From: Pseudomonadales bacterium
GTDB taxonomy: Bacteria > Pseudomonadota > Gammaproteobacteria > Pseudomonadales > Azotimanducaceae
Assembly (NCBI GenBank): GCA_019090615.1
Contig: JAHRVQ010000038.1
Location: 19,333-83,332, forward strand
DNA length: 64,000 bases
Direction of reading: 5' to 3'
Shown here: piece after piece, positions 10,508-19,782 of the stretch
How positions within the stretch are numbered: the stretch's first letter is position 1
Layout: the number at the start of each line of letters is the position of its first letter
Notes under the pieces: generated by a model
Told to the model about the DNA's origin: nothing
The model's database searches: none
What the model saw: the letters and a program-made list of their open reading frames with translations, nothing else
Translations under genes and position numbers: made by a program

Positions 10508-11377
10508 ATGAACTTTGATGCTCAATTAGATCATTTTGACAATCAGTGTCAGGTTATAGAAACAGCCTGTGGTGAAGGTAAAATGCCATTTAGAGTGTGG
10601 TCGCCTAAAGTCAGGGATGCAGGCATCAGTCAGAACCTGGTATTGCTCCATGGAGGGTCTGGTTCGTGGAATCATTGGGTGAAAAATATAGACGCGCTGG
10701 CGGTCAGGCACCAGTTAATTATTCCCGATTTGCCCGGTTTTGGTGACGCCGCAGCGTTGGCCGAGGGTTATCAACCACAGGACACTGCAGATTGGGTGGC
10801 CAGCGGGATTCAGCAAGTCATCGGTAACCAACAGTATCACTTCGTGGCATTTTCCTGGGGCAGTGTGATTGCGGCGCTGATTGCAGCCCAGCAACCCGTT
10901 CAGGTGAAATCAATCATGCTGATCGGCCCAGCATCAATGGGTATGATGCCTAAGCCATTGGCAAGGAAAGATTTAATTCCTCGTAATGCTGATATGACAC
11001 TGGCCGAGATTGATGCAGTTAATAAAGAAAACCTCAGTCGGTTGATGATTTATGATAAAAATAAAATTGATGATTTTGCGGTATTCCTGCAAACCTTGAA
11101 TACTCGACGGGCGCGTTATCGTTCTCCTCGATTTATTGATGGTACCTATGTACTGGATGGCCTGGCAGAAACGAAGATGCCGCTGTTTATACTTTATGGT
11201 GATCGAGATGCCTCTGCGTACCCTAATCTTGATGACAGGGAAGCCAGGGCAAGGCAGGTGCGGCCGGACGTTCGATTTGAACTGGTGCCTGATCGTGGTC
11301 ACTGGTTGCCCTATGAGGCACCGGAGCTTGTTAATAGCCAATGTCTGAACTGGATTGAAGCGCATTCGGGCAGCTAA
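10508..11377 (+). CDS. Alpha/beta hydrolase
   Basis: A 289-residue alpha/beta-fold hydrolase resembling meta-cleavage-product or ester hydrolases. The oxyanion-hole segment is LLHGGSGSWNHW (~45-56). The nucleophile elbow is AFSWGS, with Ala where Gly usually precedes the Ser. The acid is in ILYGDRDAS (~229) and the His in DRGHWLPYEAPE (~264). A GAGGGG-like Shine-Dalgarno lies about 10 bases before the ATG. It follows modF by 139 bp and converges on the ABC exporter, whose stop lies 35 bp away. The substrate cannot be told from sequence. Confidence 0.85.
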   Translation: MNFDAQLDHFDNQCQVIETACGEGKMPFRVWSPKVRDAGISQNLVLLHGGSGSWNHWVKNIDALAVRHQLIIPDLPGFGDAAALAEGYQPQDTADWVASGIQQVIGNQQYHFVAFSWGSVIAALIAAQQPVQVKSIMLIGPASMGMMPKPLARKDLIPRNADMTLAEIDAVNKENLSRLMIYDKNKIDDFAVFLQTLNTRRARYRSPRFIDGTYVLDGLAETKMPLFILYGDRDASAYPNLDDREARARQVRPDVRFELVPDRGHWLPYEAPELVNSQCLNWIEAHSGS

Positions 11378-11412
11378 AATTAAATTCTAGCTTTTAATAA
11401 GTTGAAATATAA

Positions 11413-13194
11413 TTAGGTGGTTTGTTCCTGCTGGGTATCCCAGAGTTCGCGGTATACACCGTTGAGTTCGATTAAGTAACGATGGGTGCCGGTTTCGACG
11501 ACCTGGCCGTCAACTAATACGATGATTTTATCGGCATTGGCGATGGTGGATAAGCGATGCGCGATAATGATAGTGGTATGGCCTTCAGAGACATCATCAA
11601 TTGCCTGCATGATGGCGCTTTCAGAGACAGAATCAAGGGAAGACGTAGCTTCGTCAAAAACCAGAAATGCCGGTCTTTTTAAGATTGCACGGGCAATGGC
11701 GACGCGTTGCTTTTCGCCGCCGGATAATTTGAGGCCGCGTTCACCCACAACAGTTTCCATGCCGTCGGGTAATCTGCTGATTAAGTTATCAAGTTTGGCC
11801 AGTGATGCAGCTTGCCTGACCTGATCTACGCCGGCATTAATATCACCATAACGAATGTTGTCAAACAAAGAAGCGTTAAACAGGGTAGTATCCTGTGGGA
11901 CATTACCAAAGGCTTTTCGCAGGCTGTCTAAATCGATATCATTGATCGCGATGCCGTCAATTTCTATATTGCCGGCGTCTATATCATAAAATCGGAACAG
12001 TAGTTTTGCGATGGTTGATTTGCCTGAACCGCTAGGCCCGATCAAGGCCACTTTTTGTCGTGGCAAAATACTAAAAGATACGTTATTCAGGATCTCCCTT
12101 TTACCGTCGTAGCTAAAATTCACCGCATTAAAATTGATGCTGCCGCTAATGTTGTTTAACGGTTTGCTGCCAGGATTATTTTGAATAGTTGGCTGAGTAT
12201 TTAAAATAGTGAACATCTGTTCGACATCGGTAAAGCAGCGTTTCATTTCACGATAAATACCACCCAATTGGTTGAGCGGCATAAATACCTGAATGGCAAA
12301 GGCATTAATGGCGACGAAGTCACCGATGGTGAGTTGGCCCTCCAGTACCTGCCGAGTGGCAAAAAGCATCATGCCAAACATGCCGGCATGAACGAAGAAA
12401 GATTGGCCAGCATTGAGGCCTGCAAGCGAGTAGCGGTTTCTTCGGCGAGCACTTTCCCAAATGATCAAATCTTCATCATAAAGTTGGTTCTCCAGTTGTT
12501 CATTGCCAAAGTACTTGACCGTTTCAAAGTTGATCAGGCTATCTATGGCGCGGGTATTAGCGCGCGAATTGGCTTCGTTGGATTCTCTAATAAAAGGCGT
12601 ACGCCAGTCCGTGACCTTAACCGTATAAGTGGCGTAGAAAATGGTTGCGATAAGTATGATGGCAGCATAAAGCCAATGATAACTGGTAAATAGCACCAGG
12701 CTGACACCACCTACGCCGAGAAACATATTTAGAATTTGAAACGTCAGGATGCGCAATAGCGCCGCGATTGCGCTCACGCCGCGATCCATGTCACGGCTAA
12801 TTGCTCCGGTTCGACGGGATAAATGGTATTCGAGATCTAACTGATGCAGGTGCGATAAAAGGGTCAGGGAAACGCGTCGCATGGCACGTACGGTCACAGT
12901 TCCATACACTGCCAGGGTCAGTTCTCGAAGCGCGACACCAACAAACCGGACAAAAACATAGGCTGCGACCAAAGCGAGCGGGACAGCCAGCAGTTGGGCA
13001 TTTTCATGGCTGAGCTGATCAACAATATCCTTTAACAGGAATGGCAGGACCAGCGTTGCTGCGGTAACTGTGACTAATATGCCCAGGGCGAGTAAAATTC
13101 GATAGCGATATTCTGCAAAAAATGGCGTAAGTAGCCTTAGCGTCTGCCAATCTTTGGCGGATAAAAAAAAGTTTGAGCGAGGATAGGGTTTCAA
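11413..13194 (-). CDS. ABC exporter, Atm1/HMT type (fused permease-ATPase)
   Basis: A half-transporter with six predicted membrane helices (~20-310) fused to an ATPase domain (~340-590). IDSLINFETVKYFGNE in the intracellular loop is diagnostic of the Atm1/heavy-metal-tolerance subfamily, whose members export glutathione-linked sulfur or metal compounds. ATPase motifs are GPSGSGKST, signature LSGGEKQRVAIARA and FLVFDEATSSLD. The longest frame opens with TTG at 13194, preceded closely by an in-frame TGA and no clear Shine-Dalgarno; no in-frame ATG lies nearby. The actual substrate is inference. Confidence 0.92.
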   Translation of the reverse strand: MKPYPRSNFFLSAKDWQTLRLLTPFFAEYRYRILLALGILVTVTAATLVLPFLLKDIVDQLSHENAQLLAVPLALVAAYVFVRFVGVALRELTLAVYGTVTVRAMRRVSLTLLSHLHQLDLEYHLSRRTGAISRDMDRGVSAIAALLRILTFQILNMFLGVGGVSLVLFTSYHWLYAAIILIATIFYATYTVKVTDWRTPFIRESNEANSRANTRAIDSLINFETVKYFGNEQLENQLYDEDLIIWESARRRNRYSLAGLNAGQSFFVHAGMFGMMLFATRQVLEGQLTIGDFVAINAFAIQVFMPLNQLGGIYREMKRCFTDVEQMFTILNTQPTIQNNPGSKPLNNISGSINFNAVNFSYDGKREILNNVSFSILPRQKVALIGPSGSGKSTIAKLLFRFYDIDAGNIEIDGIAINDIDLDSLRKAFGNVPQDTTLFNASLFDNIRYGDINAGVDQVRQAASLAKLDNLISRLPDGMETVVGERGLKLSGGEKQRVAIARAILKRPAFLVFDEATSSLDSVSESAIMQAIDDVSEGHTTIIIAHRLSTIANADKIIVLVDGQVVETGTHRYLIELNGVYRELWDTQQEQTT

Positions 13195-13536
13195 AATAAC
13201 TCAAATTGATAAGGGGTAATGTATCGATTGGCCAGCGATTGCCTGATTAAGGTCCGTATACGCCACTGGGATGTCTAATCACTGGTCTGTAAATTGATCA
13301 GCCTGAGCCTGTTAAAGTTTGCCATTTTATCGGCGTTTCGCAGGCTAAATTCATTACCGTGAATTAGTTGCCTAGTTTAGCCCCGCTGGATTCTTTTTCA
13401 AGTGCGTGGTTGGCTGATGGAGCCAGGGTACAGATTGTTTGAGCGAAGCTTAGAGGGTTATAACTGACAAAAATGATCATTTATCTAGTGCCGATATTCT
13501 GTTCTAATCGCGGCCTTCGAAAAATGAGATTGTGGT
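13195..13536. other. Divergent intergenic region ABC exporter / BVMO
   Basis: A 342-bp gap holding the upstream regions of both divergent genes. No convincing gene, hairpin terminator or tandem array was seen. Confidence 0.4.
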
Positions 13537-15153
13537 ATGTCTGAAGTCATTGAAGTTGATGTGGTAGTTGTTGGAGCAGGTTTCGCTGGGATGTATATGT
13601 TACATAAGCTACGCGAACAGCAGCTTAATGTGCAGGTGATTGAGGCAGGCGATGATGTCGGTGGAACCTGGTACTGGAATCGCTATCCAGGTGCTCGTTG
13701 TGATGTTGAAAGTATGGAATATTCTTATCAGTTTTCTGAAGAATTACAGCAGCAATGGAACTGGAGTGAACGCTATGCGGCACAACCAGAGATCCTTAAA
13801 TATGCTAGTCATGTGGCTGATCGATTTGACTTGCGAGATAATATCCAGTTTGAACGGCGGGTAGTTTCTGCCAGTTTTGATGAATCCTGTCATAAATGGT
13901 TAGTTACCACTGATCAGGGCGATCGATATAAGGCAACTTTTTGCATTATGGGCACTGGCTGCCTGTCATCGACTAATTTGCCAGATTTTGCGGGTCTAAA
14001 TGATTTTAAAGGCAATTGGTACCATACTGGGCAATGGCCGAAGGAAGGTGTGGACTTTACGGGTAAGCGGGTAGCCGTGGTGGGTACTGGTTCCTCCGCT
14101 ATACAGTCAATTCCACATATTGCTGCCCAGGCAGCGCACTTAACGGTTTTTCAGCGTACCGCTAATTTTTCTATTCCTGCCCATAATGGGCCGCTGGCAG
14201 ATGATTTTGTGCGGCAAATAAAAAGTGAATATGCCGAGTTCAGGAAAGAAAACCGCAACATGCATGGTGGCTTTGGCAGTCGATTTGTCCGCAGTAAAGA
14301 GTCTATTTTGTCAGTTGGAGACGATGAGCGAGAGCAACAGTTTGAAGAAAATTGGGCGCTTGGTGGGTTCCAGTTTCTTAATGCGTTTGCCGATTTAAGT
14401 AGTAGCACTGAGACTAACCAGTTTGCCGCAGATTTTGTGCGTAAAAAAATTCGCGCTATGGTGGATGACGAAGCGACCGCTACGTTGTTGTGCCCTGAGC
14501 AAATTATTGGCTGTAAGCGATTATGTGTCGATATTGACTATTACCAGACCTACAACCGTCCCAATGTGAGCCTGGTCAGTGTGAAGGATAATCCGATACA
14601 GGGTTTAACTGAAAATGGCCTGATGACTACTGAGCAAGAATATGAATTTGATATAATTGTTTTTGCGACCGGATTTGATGCCATGACGGGTTCGCTATTA
14701 AAAATGGATATAAGCGGTAAAGATGGCGCTACGCTGGCAGATAAGTGGCATGCTGGGCCACATACGCTGCTGGGTTTGCAGGTTAACGGCTTTCCTAATC
14801 TTTTCACTATATCCGGTCCAGGTAGCCCTTCGGTGTTGAGTAACATGGTGGTGTCTATTCAACAGCATGTCGACTGGATTTCGGATTGTATTGCCCATAT
14901 GCGGCTAAATTCCTTTACTTATATCGAAGCAGAATTGGCAGCAGAGCAAGCCTGGGTTAAGCATACCAATGAGATTGCTGATCGCACGCTTTATCCGACC
15001 TGTAACTCCTGGTATCTGGGTGCCAATATTCCAGGCAAAGTCAGGGTTTTTATGCCGTATGTTGGTGGTTTGCCCGCTTATGCAAAAAAATGTGATGAAG
15101 TTGCTAAGCGTGGTTATGAAGGTTTTTTAATGCAATCGGGGGGTCTTCGGTAA
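13537..15153 (+). CDS. Baeyer-Villiger flavin monooxygenase
   Basis: A class B flavoprotein monooxygenase that inserts oxygen next to a ketone using FAD and NADPH. At 538 residues it is typical of cyclohexanone/phenylacetone-type BVMOs. It has the FAD Rossmann motif GAGFAG (~13-18), GGTWYWNRYPGARCD (42-56), the BVMO fingerprint FKGNWYHTGQWP (157-168) and the NADPH motif GTGSSAIQS. All key residues look intact. Its 3' end overlaps the convergent AraC gene by 50 bp. With two AraC regulators next door it is probably an inducible catabolic enzyme for a cyclic or aliphatic ketone; the substrate is unknown. Confidence 0.95.
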   Translation: MSEVIEVDVVVVGAGFAGMYMLHKLREQQLNVQVIEAGDDVGGTWYWNRYPGARCDVESMEYSYQFSEELQQQWNWSERYAAQPEILKYASHVADRFDLRDNIQFERRVVSASFDESCHKWLVTTDQGDRYKATFCIMGTGCLSSTNLPDFAGLNDFKGNWYHTGQWPKEGVDFTGKRVAVVGTGSSAIQSIPHIAAQAAHLTVFQRTANFSIPAHNGPLADDFVRQIKSEYAEFRKENRNMHGGFGSRFVRSKESILSVGDDEREQQFEENWALGGFQFLNAFADLSSSTETNQFAADFVRKKIRAMVDDEATATLLCPEQIIGCKRLCVDIDYYQTYNRPNVSLVSVKDNPIQGLTENGLMTTEQEYEFDIIVFATGFDAMTGSLLKMDISGKDGATLADKWHAGPHTLLGLQVNGFPNLFTISGPGSPSVLSNMVVSIQQHVDWISDCIAHMRLNSFTYIEAELAAEQAWVKHTNEIADRTLYPTCNSWYLGANIPGKVRVFMPYVGGLPAYAKKCDEVAKRGYEGFLMQSGGLR

Positions 15154-16003
15154 ACAGTTTTACATAGTCTTTATATAGCTTGTCAGCATCCTTAAAGCCG
15201 TAATGAGTAACGCATTGCGGAAAAGTCCGATTGGCCAAAATTAGGTCACGCCGGACCAGGTTGAGTGTATAAGCCGCCTCAAACTGCTGGCAGCTAATAC
15301 CTATTGCGGCCTTAAATGCGCGGTTCAGTTTTTGGTTGCTGGTGTCCAGAGGTGTCCGTTGTAGTATCGCCTCTACCGCTGCCTCAACTGGATCTTCATT
15401 TAGCCTGATAGTATTATTTGTTTCCTGGCCATTGAGGATTTCACAGATCGCGAGTACCAGATGAGTTATTTGTAAATCCAGGGCGCTGGGTATAGTGGCA
15501 TGCTGGGTAATGTAATCTAATCTGCCGATGAGGCGATTAGATATTTCATTGGGGAGCTCAAAAGTTGATGAGGGGCTAAGAATGGTAGTGTCGACTATGT
15601 TGAGTGCATGTTTGGCTAATAGAGATGGCTGGACCGTAAGTAGGTAATATTCACTGCCCTCGATACCGGTTGTCCACATTGGGCTTTGTGGTTTTAGTAT
15701 GTGAATAGTGTTGCGATGTTGTGGGTTATGTAAGACTCCAGCGCCCAGTTTATCATGGGGTTTGATAGCTAAATAAATTCTACCAAGAGGGGGGGTGTAC
15801 TGTAAAATTGCGGTGCTATTGAGTTTTAGTCGGCCAAGAAAACTTTTAGTTGTGGAAAAGCTGTCTAACTCAGCGATGCTGCTCGCGTTAGATGGTAGTT
15901 GTTGTATCTGATGGCAGTTTAGTTCGCCGAAGTCAAATGACTGGCCCTGCGCTGGCGTTAGCAGTTTTTTGTTTTTCATGCTGCGACTTAATGGGTATGC
16001 CAT
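15104..16003 (-). CDS. AraC-family transcriptional regulator
   Basis: 299 residues: an N-terminal ligand/dimer region and a C-terminal AraC-type double helix-turn-helix (~215-295), seen as LNRAFKAAIGISCQQFEAAY, then LVRRDLILA and THYGFKDADKLYKDYVKLF. The last 50 bp overlap the BVMO 3' end in antisense. It begins 20 bp after the stop of the next AraC gene upstream, so the two are probably one transcript. Regulation of the BVMO is inference from position. Confidence 0.88.
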   Translation of the reverse strand: MAYPLSRSMKNKKLLTPAQGQSFDFGELNCHQIQQLPSNASSIAELDSFSTTKSFLGRLKLNSTAILQYTPPLGRIYLAIKPHDKLGAGVLHNPQHRNTIHILKPQSPMWTTGIEGSEYYLLTVQPSLLAKHALNIVDTTILSPSSTFELPNEISNRLIGRLDYITQHATIPSALDLQITHLVLAICEILNGQETNNTIRLNEDPVEAAVEAILQRTPLDTSNQKLNRAFKAAIGISCQQFEAAYTLNLVRRDLILANRTFPQCVTHYGFKDADKLYKDYVKLFTEDPPIALKNLHNHA

Positions 16004-16023
16004 TGAGTGTAAACCTTATGTTA

Positions 16024-16935
16024 TTATAAGGCGCTGCTTGAGCGTCTGGTTGTGGAGGGTGTCTCTCCATATAGTGCTTTATAATTCTTACTTAAATTGC
16101 CCAAATGGGAAAGGCCAACCTCATTGCCTAAATACATAATCTCCATGTTAGGGTTGTCTAATATTTTTTCACGTAGCAAGTTGATGCGGTAAAAATCAAT
16201 ATATTGTTTCGGTGTCATTAGTAATACCTGCTTAAACGCATATTCTAAGGTTCTAATGCTGGCAAAAGATTTTTTTGCGACGAGAGCAGGGGTGAGTAAT
16301 CTAGGGTCTTCGTTGGCTATAACAGATGTTGCGCGCTGCACCACACGGCTGCGACTGGTGTTAAAAGTATATTCAGGTTGTAGCGATGTGGCCGATAACA
16401 GAGTCGTCAATAAATCGACTAATTCCATATGAAATTCGCGTTGACTCATTTCGGTGCGCATTAACATTTCGATGCGTTTAATGAGTTTAAGTCTAAGATT
16501 GTGGGAAATTTCCAGGATGCGTTGCGCCTGAGGGATGTTTAGTTGAAGCAGGTTGGTACGCAAATCCTCGTCAATAAGTTGTTTGTGGATGCCGACAGTA
16601 TAAACAATGGCACCCGGTGTCATGATGTAGTTTGATTTGGTACCGCCGACGGATATGCATACTGTTTGGGGTTTTTCTAAATGATTGCCATTGACTAGAA
16701 CTGGTGACGAAGTGTTAGCTCGAATAGAAAGAATAAGCCAGTTATTTATAAGGTTGCCTTCGTGTAGCGTCATGGTCCTGTTATTTTTTATCTGAATAAA
16801 TCCTTGTTTCGTTTGTCGGCAGGACTTTTCTCCGAGCGGAGAGGCATAACCAAGAACTTTAACTCGTCCGTTAAGATGAAAGTCAAGATGTTGCTCGGGG
16901 TTATATGATACGAGTCTACTACAGGGTTCTAACAT
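16024..16935 (-). CDS. AraC-family transcriptional regulator (EutR-like)
   Basis: 303 residues with a C-terminal AraC/XylS DNA-binding domain (~205-298): RTLEYAFKQVLLMTPKQYID, then RINLLREKIL and VGLSHLGNLSKNYKALYGETP. The first-helix pattern resembles EutR/OruR-type members. The N-terminal half is a sensor domain without recognisable ligand motifs. It is the first gene of a two-regulator unit divergent from the small gene at 17184. Two AraC proteins encoded back to back suggests two related regulators or a heteromeric pair. Confidence 0.88.
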   Translation of the reverse strand: MLEPCSRLVSYNPEQHLDFHLNGRVKVLGYASPLGEKSCRQTKQGFIQIKNNRTMTLHEGNLINNWLILSIRANTSSPVLVNGNHLEKPQTVCISVGGTKSNYIMTPGAIVYTVGIHKQLIDEDLRTNLLQLNIPQAQRILEISHNLRLKLIKRIEMLMRTEMSQREFHMELVDLLTTLLSATSLQPEYTFNTSRSRVVQRATSVIANEDPRLLTPALVAKKSFASIRTLEYAFKQVLLMTPKQYIDFYRINLLREKILDNPNMEIMYLGNEVGLSHLGNLSKNYKALYGETPSTTRRSSSAL

Positions 16936-17183
16936 TTTATTCTCAATTTACGCTTAACAAACGTAATAGCCACTAACGTCTGAGTATTGCGCCATGAACA
17001 TAATTTACTACTATTTTGTATTTGAAATTATAAATGAGGTGCGCTGAAGAAAATGTGAACTGTTTAGAAGAAAATGAAAAATATTGATCCACAAAGCCAT
17101 AAAAGATAGAGCTAATTGCGAATATAAGCAAATGGCTTTCTGATTAGCCGTTAAAATAGGGGCAGTTATTGAGAGATTGATAA

Positions 17184-17570
17184 ATGAAATATCAGGCGTT
17201 AACAAATGACGAGGAAGGTTTGCTACTCCTTAGTATCAGCGGTACAGTGGGCTACGAGCAGCTATTACGTTGTTTTAGCGAAGTGGAAGAGCTACTGCGG
17301 TATAACTTTCATTTAAGACTAATTATTGATGGTTCTGCTATATCTCATTTTGATATTTCAAATGAGGTTTGTCAGCAAATGGCCCCGGGGTTGTTTAATT
17401 TTGTTAGACGCGCAGCTTTTTTCAGTCCTGTTTCTCTGGTTTTTGGCATGATGAGAGTGATGCATGCCTGTTCGTTTAACGATAACTTTGGTGTCTTTAG
17501 GACCCGGGAACAGGCACAGGCTTTTTTGATCGAAGACAGGGCTTCGCAGAAAATGTTATCTCGTATGTAG
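17184..17570 (+). CDS. Small STAS/SpoIIAA-like protein
   Basis: A 128-residue soluble protein. The alternation of strands and amphipathic helices (LLLLSISGTVGYEQLLRCF, LRLIIDGSAISHFD) and a late FGVFRTREQAQAFL segment resemble SpoIIAA-like/STAS proteins, where a final strand-helix 'vF.....A..wL' is common. No catalytic residue is evident. It is divergent from the AraC pair, with 248 bp between, and is followed by a strong hairpin. The family call is tentative. Confidence 0.6.
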   Translation: MKYQALTNDEEGLLLLSISGTVGYEQLLRCFSEVEELLRYNFHLRLIIDGSAISHFDISNEVCQQMAPGLFNFVRRAAFFSPVSLVFGMMRVMHACSFNDNFGVFRTREQAQAFLIEDRASQKMLSRM

Positions 17571-17605
17571 GCTCGCTGCGCGAAGAACCAATTCTTAACA
17601 TGCAT

Positions 17606-17642
17606 CTTTAAAATCGGCTCTTAAAAAGAACCGATTTTAAAG
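17606..17642. terminator. Bidirectional terminator hairpin
   Basis: CTTTAAAATCGG and CCGATTTTAAAG form a perfect 12-bp stem around a 13-nt loop that can pair further (TCTT/AAGA). The A/T-rich outer stem supplies U-tracts in both directions. It lies between the convergent genes ending at 17570 and 17652. Confidence 0.8.
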
Positions 17643-17651
17643 CCCTTAATT

Positions 17652-18173
17652 TCATACTCTATCAATGGCCTGTTGAATAAGCTTTCTGGCTTCTGCAGCA
17701 TCACCCCAACCTTCAATTTTTACCCATTTGTCTGGTTCGAGATCTTTATAATGTTGAAAGAAATGTTCGATTTGATGCAGCGTGATCTCTGGTAAATCTG
17801 TGTGGTTTAGCACGTTCTCATAGCGACGAGTTAATTTATTGGTGGGTACGGCCACAATTTTCTCATCACCGCCGGCTTCATCTGACATTTTTAGCACGCC
17901 TATTGGACGGCAATTCATTACGGCACCAGGTGTAATAGCGCGGGTGCTAGCAATGATGACGTCTACGGGGTCGCCGTCATCTGACAGTGTATTAGGCACG
18001 AAGCCATAGTTGCCTGGGTATCGCATCGAAGTATATAAATAACGGTCGACGAAAAGTGCGCCAGATGCCTTGTCCATTTCGTATTTGATGGGTTCGCCGC
18101 CAACAGGTACTTCTATGATGACATTGATATCTTCAGGTGCATTGTTGCCGGGTGGAATTGATTCTAAACGCAT
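17652..18173 (-). CDS. ppa: Inorganic pyrophosphatase, family I
   Basis: Hydrolyses pyrophosphate to phosphate, driving biosynthetic reactions. The protein is about 173 residues with the family signature DGDPVDV, plus [18 protein letters not shown] and [11 protein letters not shown], all metal- or substrate-binding positions of soluble PPases. The ATG at 18173 gives [18 protein letters not shown], which matches the usual N terminus; a TTG four codons upstream is less likely. Upstream lies a 22/23-bp tandem array. Confidence 0.96.
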   Translation of the reverse strand: MRLESIPPGNNAPEDINVIIEVPVGGEPIKYEMDKASGALFVDRYLYTSMRYPGNYGFVPNTLSDDGDPVDVIIASTRAITPGAVMNCRPIGVLKMSDEAGGDEKIVAVPTNKLTRRYENVLNHTDLPEITLHQIEHFFQHYKDLEPDKWVKIEGWGDAAEARKLIQQAIDRV

Positions 18174-18348
18174 TTGAATGGCCAATTTTTGGAGATGAAA
18201 AAACGCGCATTATTGTGATTGAAATAGCTTAAAGCAAGTATTATTTGCATTAATGTTGCGTTGCAAAAGTGCCAGGAAATTGACGCCTGTGAAAATGGGC
18301 TGTCATTGTTCAAGACATTGGATGAGGTTTGTGCCTACAGATGCTGGT

Positions 18349-18482
18349 GGCTGTTTATAAAAGCAGCTCAGGGCTTTTATAAGAGCGGCTCAGGGCTGTT
18401 TATGAGAGCGGCTCAGGGCTTTTATAAAAGCGGCTCAGGGCTGTTTATGAGAGCAGCTCAGGGCTGTTTATAAACGCAGCTG
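18349..18482. repeat. Tandem array of six 22/23-bp units
   Basis: Units start at 18349, 18371, 18393, 18416, 18438 and 18461, with the pattern GGGCTGTTTATAAAAGC followed by GGCTCA. Units of 22 bp (GGGCTTTTAT) and 23 bp (GGGCTGTTTAT) alternate, so 18371-18415 and 18416-18460 form a 45-bp higher-order repeat. It lies in the 302-bp gap upstream of ppa. Frames through it are repeat artefacts. Confidence 0.9.
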
Positions 18483-18487
18483 TGGGT

Positions 18488-19240
18488 TCAATAAATTTGG
18501 CGGATTGAAAATTTGAGTTTTTTTGCAGCTTTTTTATTAATTGCACTTACTTGTTGCATAAGCATTGATCTACCGCCTCTTGCCTGAAGGGGGTTTCTAA
18601 ACATTACCAGGACGACATTGGCGTAATGAGGCATGGTCAAACCCAAAGCGGAATGGAATTGGCTGTGTAGTGCCTCTGCAGCTTCGAGGGCGGTTTTTAT
18701 TGACAGGTGGTTTTGAATAAATATGCCACTTTTATTCAGTCGTTTTTCAATTGTAGATAGCCAGTTAATATTGGGCTCAAATGGACGTATTGGATCGCCT
18801 ACGGCATCGATGAATAGATCGTCAACGATAATGTCGAAATTTCTGCGAAATTTACACAGCCAGGTGTTTGCATCGGCCTGGACCAGGTTGATATTGTCTG
18901 CGACCAGGCCGAAATATTTTTTAGCGACGTAGAGGTGCACCGGGTCGATTTCAATGCCAGTGATTGTCCTGGGGTTTAATAAACGATTCATTTGATGTAT
19001 TGCGGAGCCTCCGCCTACCCCAAGCATGAGAATGGCCGGTTTTTGATCTGCTGCGAGGTTTTGTGGTTGCATAAGCGGCGCTATAGCGAGTAGGTCCCAA
19101 ACGCCGCCGGTAAAAAGGTGTCGCGGGCTATGTTGCGTATGGAAGGTGCCATTGGTATATAGCCGTAGTGAAGAACCAGCCGAACGTATTTCGTACCGAG
19201 TATTATTTTGCGAATTATAATATGTCCAGACAACTGCCAA
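18488..19240 (-). CDS. Spermidine-synthase-like (PABS-fold) protein
   Basis: 250 residues with a class I aminopropyl/methyltransferase fold. ILMLGVGGGSAIHQM (~70-84) is the nucleotide-binding loop, ITGIEIDPVHLYVAKKYF carries the acidic ribose-binding residue, and FDIIVDDLF is the catalytic-region strand. Members of this group often lack true spermidine synthase activity, and no speD is nearby. The frame opens with TTG at 19240, 2 bp after the stop of the PNPOx-like gene, indicating translational coupling. The function is uncertain. Confidence 0.8.
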   Translation of the reverse strand: MAVVWTYYNSQNNTRYEIRSAGSSLRLYTNGTFHTQHSPRHLFTGGVWDLLAIAPLMQPQNLAADQKPAILMLGVGGGSAIHQMNRLLNPRTITGIEIDPVHLYVAKKYFGLVADNINLVQADANTWLCKFRRNFDIIVDDLFIDAVGDPIRPFEPNINWLSTIEKRLNKSGIFIQNHLSIKTALEAAEALHSQFHSALGLTMPHYANVVLVMFRNPLQARGGRSMLMQQVSAINKKAAKKLKFSIRQIY

Positions 19241-19242
19241 GG

Positions 19243-19782
19243 TTATAAAATACCGCTGTCAAAACCATCAATACTCTGTTGGTTATTTTCTTGCCAATAG
19301 GATTTCACACCTTCAGGCCCTTTTTTGTCAGCCCAATTTGTTAATGTCTCACGTTCACCCACGAAATCATAATATGGGACTGCATAGCCGCAGGAAGTTT
19401 GTACGCTGTCTATTTGAAATTCAAAAAATTGTCTCGCACCCGAGTGGCCGGGAATTAGTCTGGAATAGGACTGCCATTGAGGATCGCGCGGATGTACTGC
19501 TTGTGCACTGCCATAAATGCGCAGAATAAGTGGCTGTTTTGCGTAAGAGCAGAACATTATCGTCATACGGTTTTTTTGTCGTAGGTGAGCTGCTGTCTCA
19601 TTGCCACTGCCGGTTAAATTGAGCCAGACTATATTGTTAGCATCGACAACTTTAAGACTCTGCATACCTTTTGGAGACAGATTCACCTGTCCATCTGCTG
19701 CTGCTGTGGCAACAAAAAAAAGTTGTTGCTGGTCGATAAACTGGATATGTTTTTCGGTTAAGCTACTAAAAAACTCAGCCAT
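19243..19782 (-). CDS. Pyridoxamine 5'-phosphate oxidase-family (FMN split barrel) protein
   Basis: About 179 residues, starting at MAEFFSSLTEKHIQFI because the GGAGGG Shine-Dalgarno sits directly before that ATG (within a longer frame opening at 19803). VATAAADGQVNLSPKGMQSL and MTIMFCSYAKQPLILRIYG match small PNPOx-like flavoproteins that reduce or bind FMN/F420-like cofactors. It is the first gene of a two-gene unit with the PABS-like protein. The substrate is unknown. Confidence 0.85.
   Translation of the reverse strand: MAEFFSSLTEKHIQFIDQQQLFFVATAAADGQVNLSPKGMQSLKVVDANNIVWLNLTGSGNETAAHLRQKNRMTIMFCSYAKQPLILRIYGSAQAVHPRDPQWQSYSRLIPGHSGARQFFEFQIDSVQTSCGYAVPYYDFVGERETLTNWADKKGPEGVKSYWQENNQQSIDGFDSGIL

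Noticed and set aside
12268..12693. A 141-codon plus frame inside the ABC exporter
   Set aside because: Antisense shadow of a strongly supported gene.
18261..18473. A 70-codon plus-strand frame through the ppa-upstream array
   Set aside because: Its C-terminal half is only the translated tandem repeat and it has no family or ribosome site.
18488..19240. A genuine spermidine synthase (speE)
   Set aside because: Only the general PABS fold is visible and no speD or polyamine gene is nearby.
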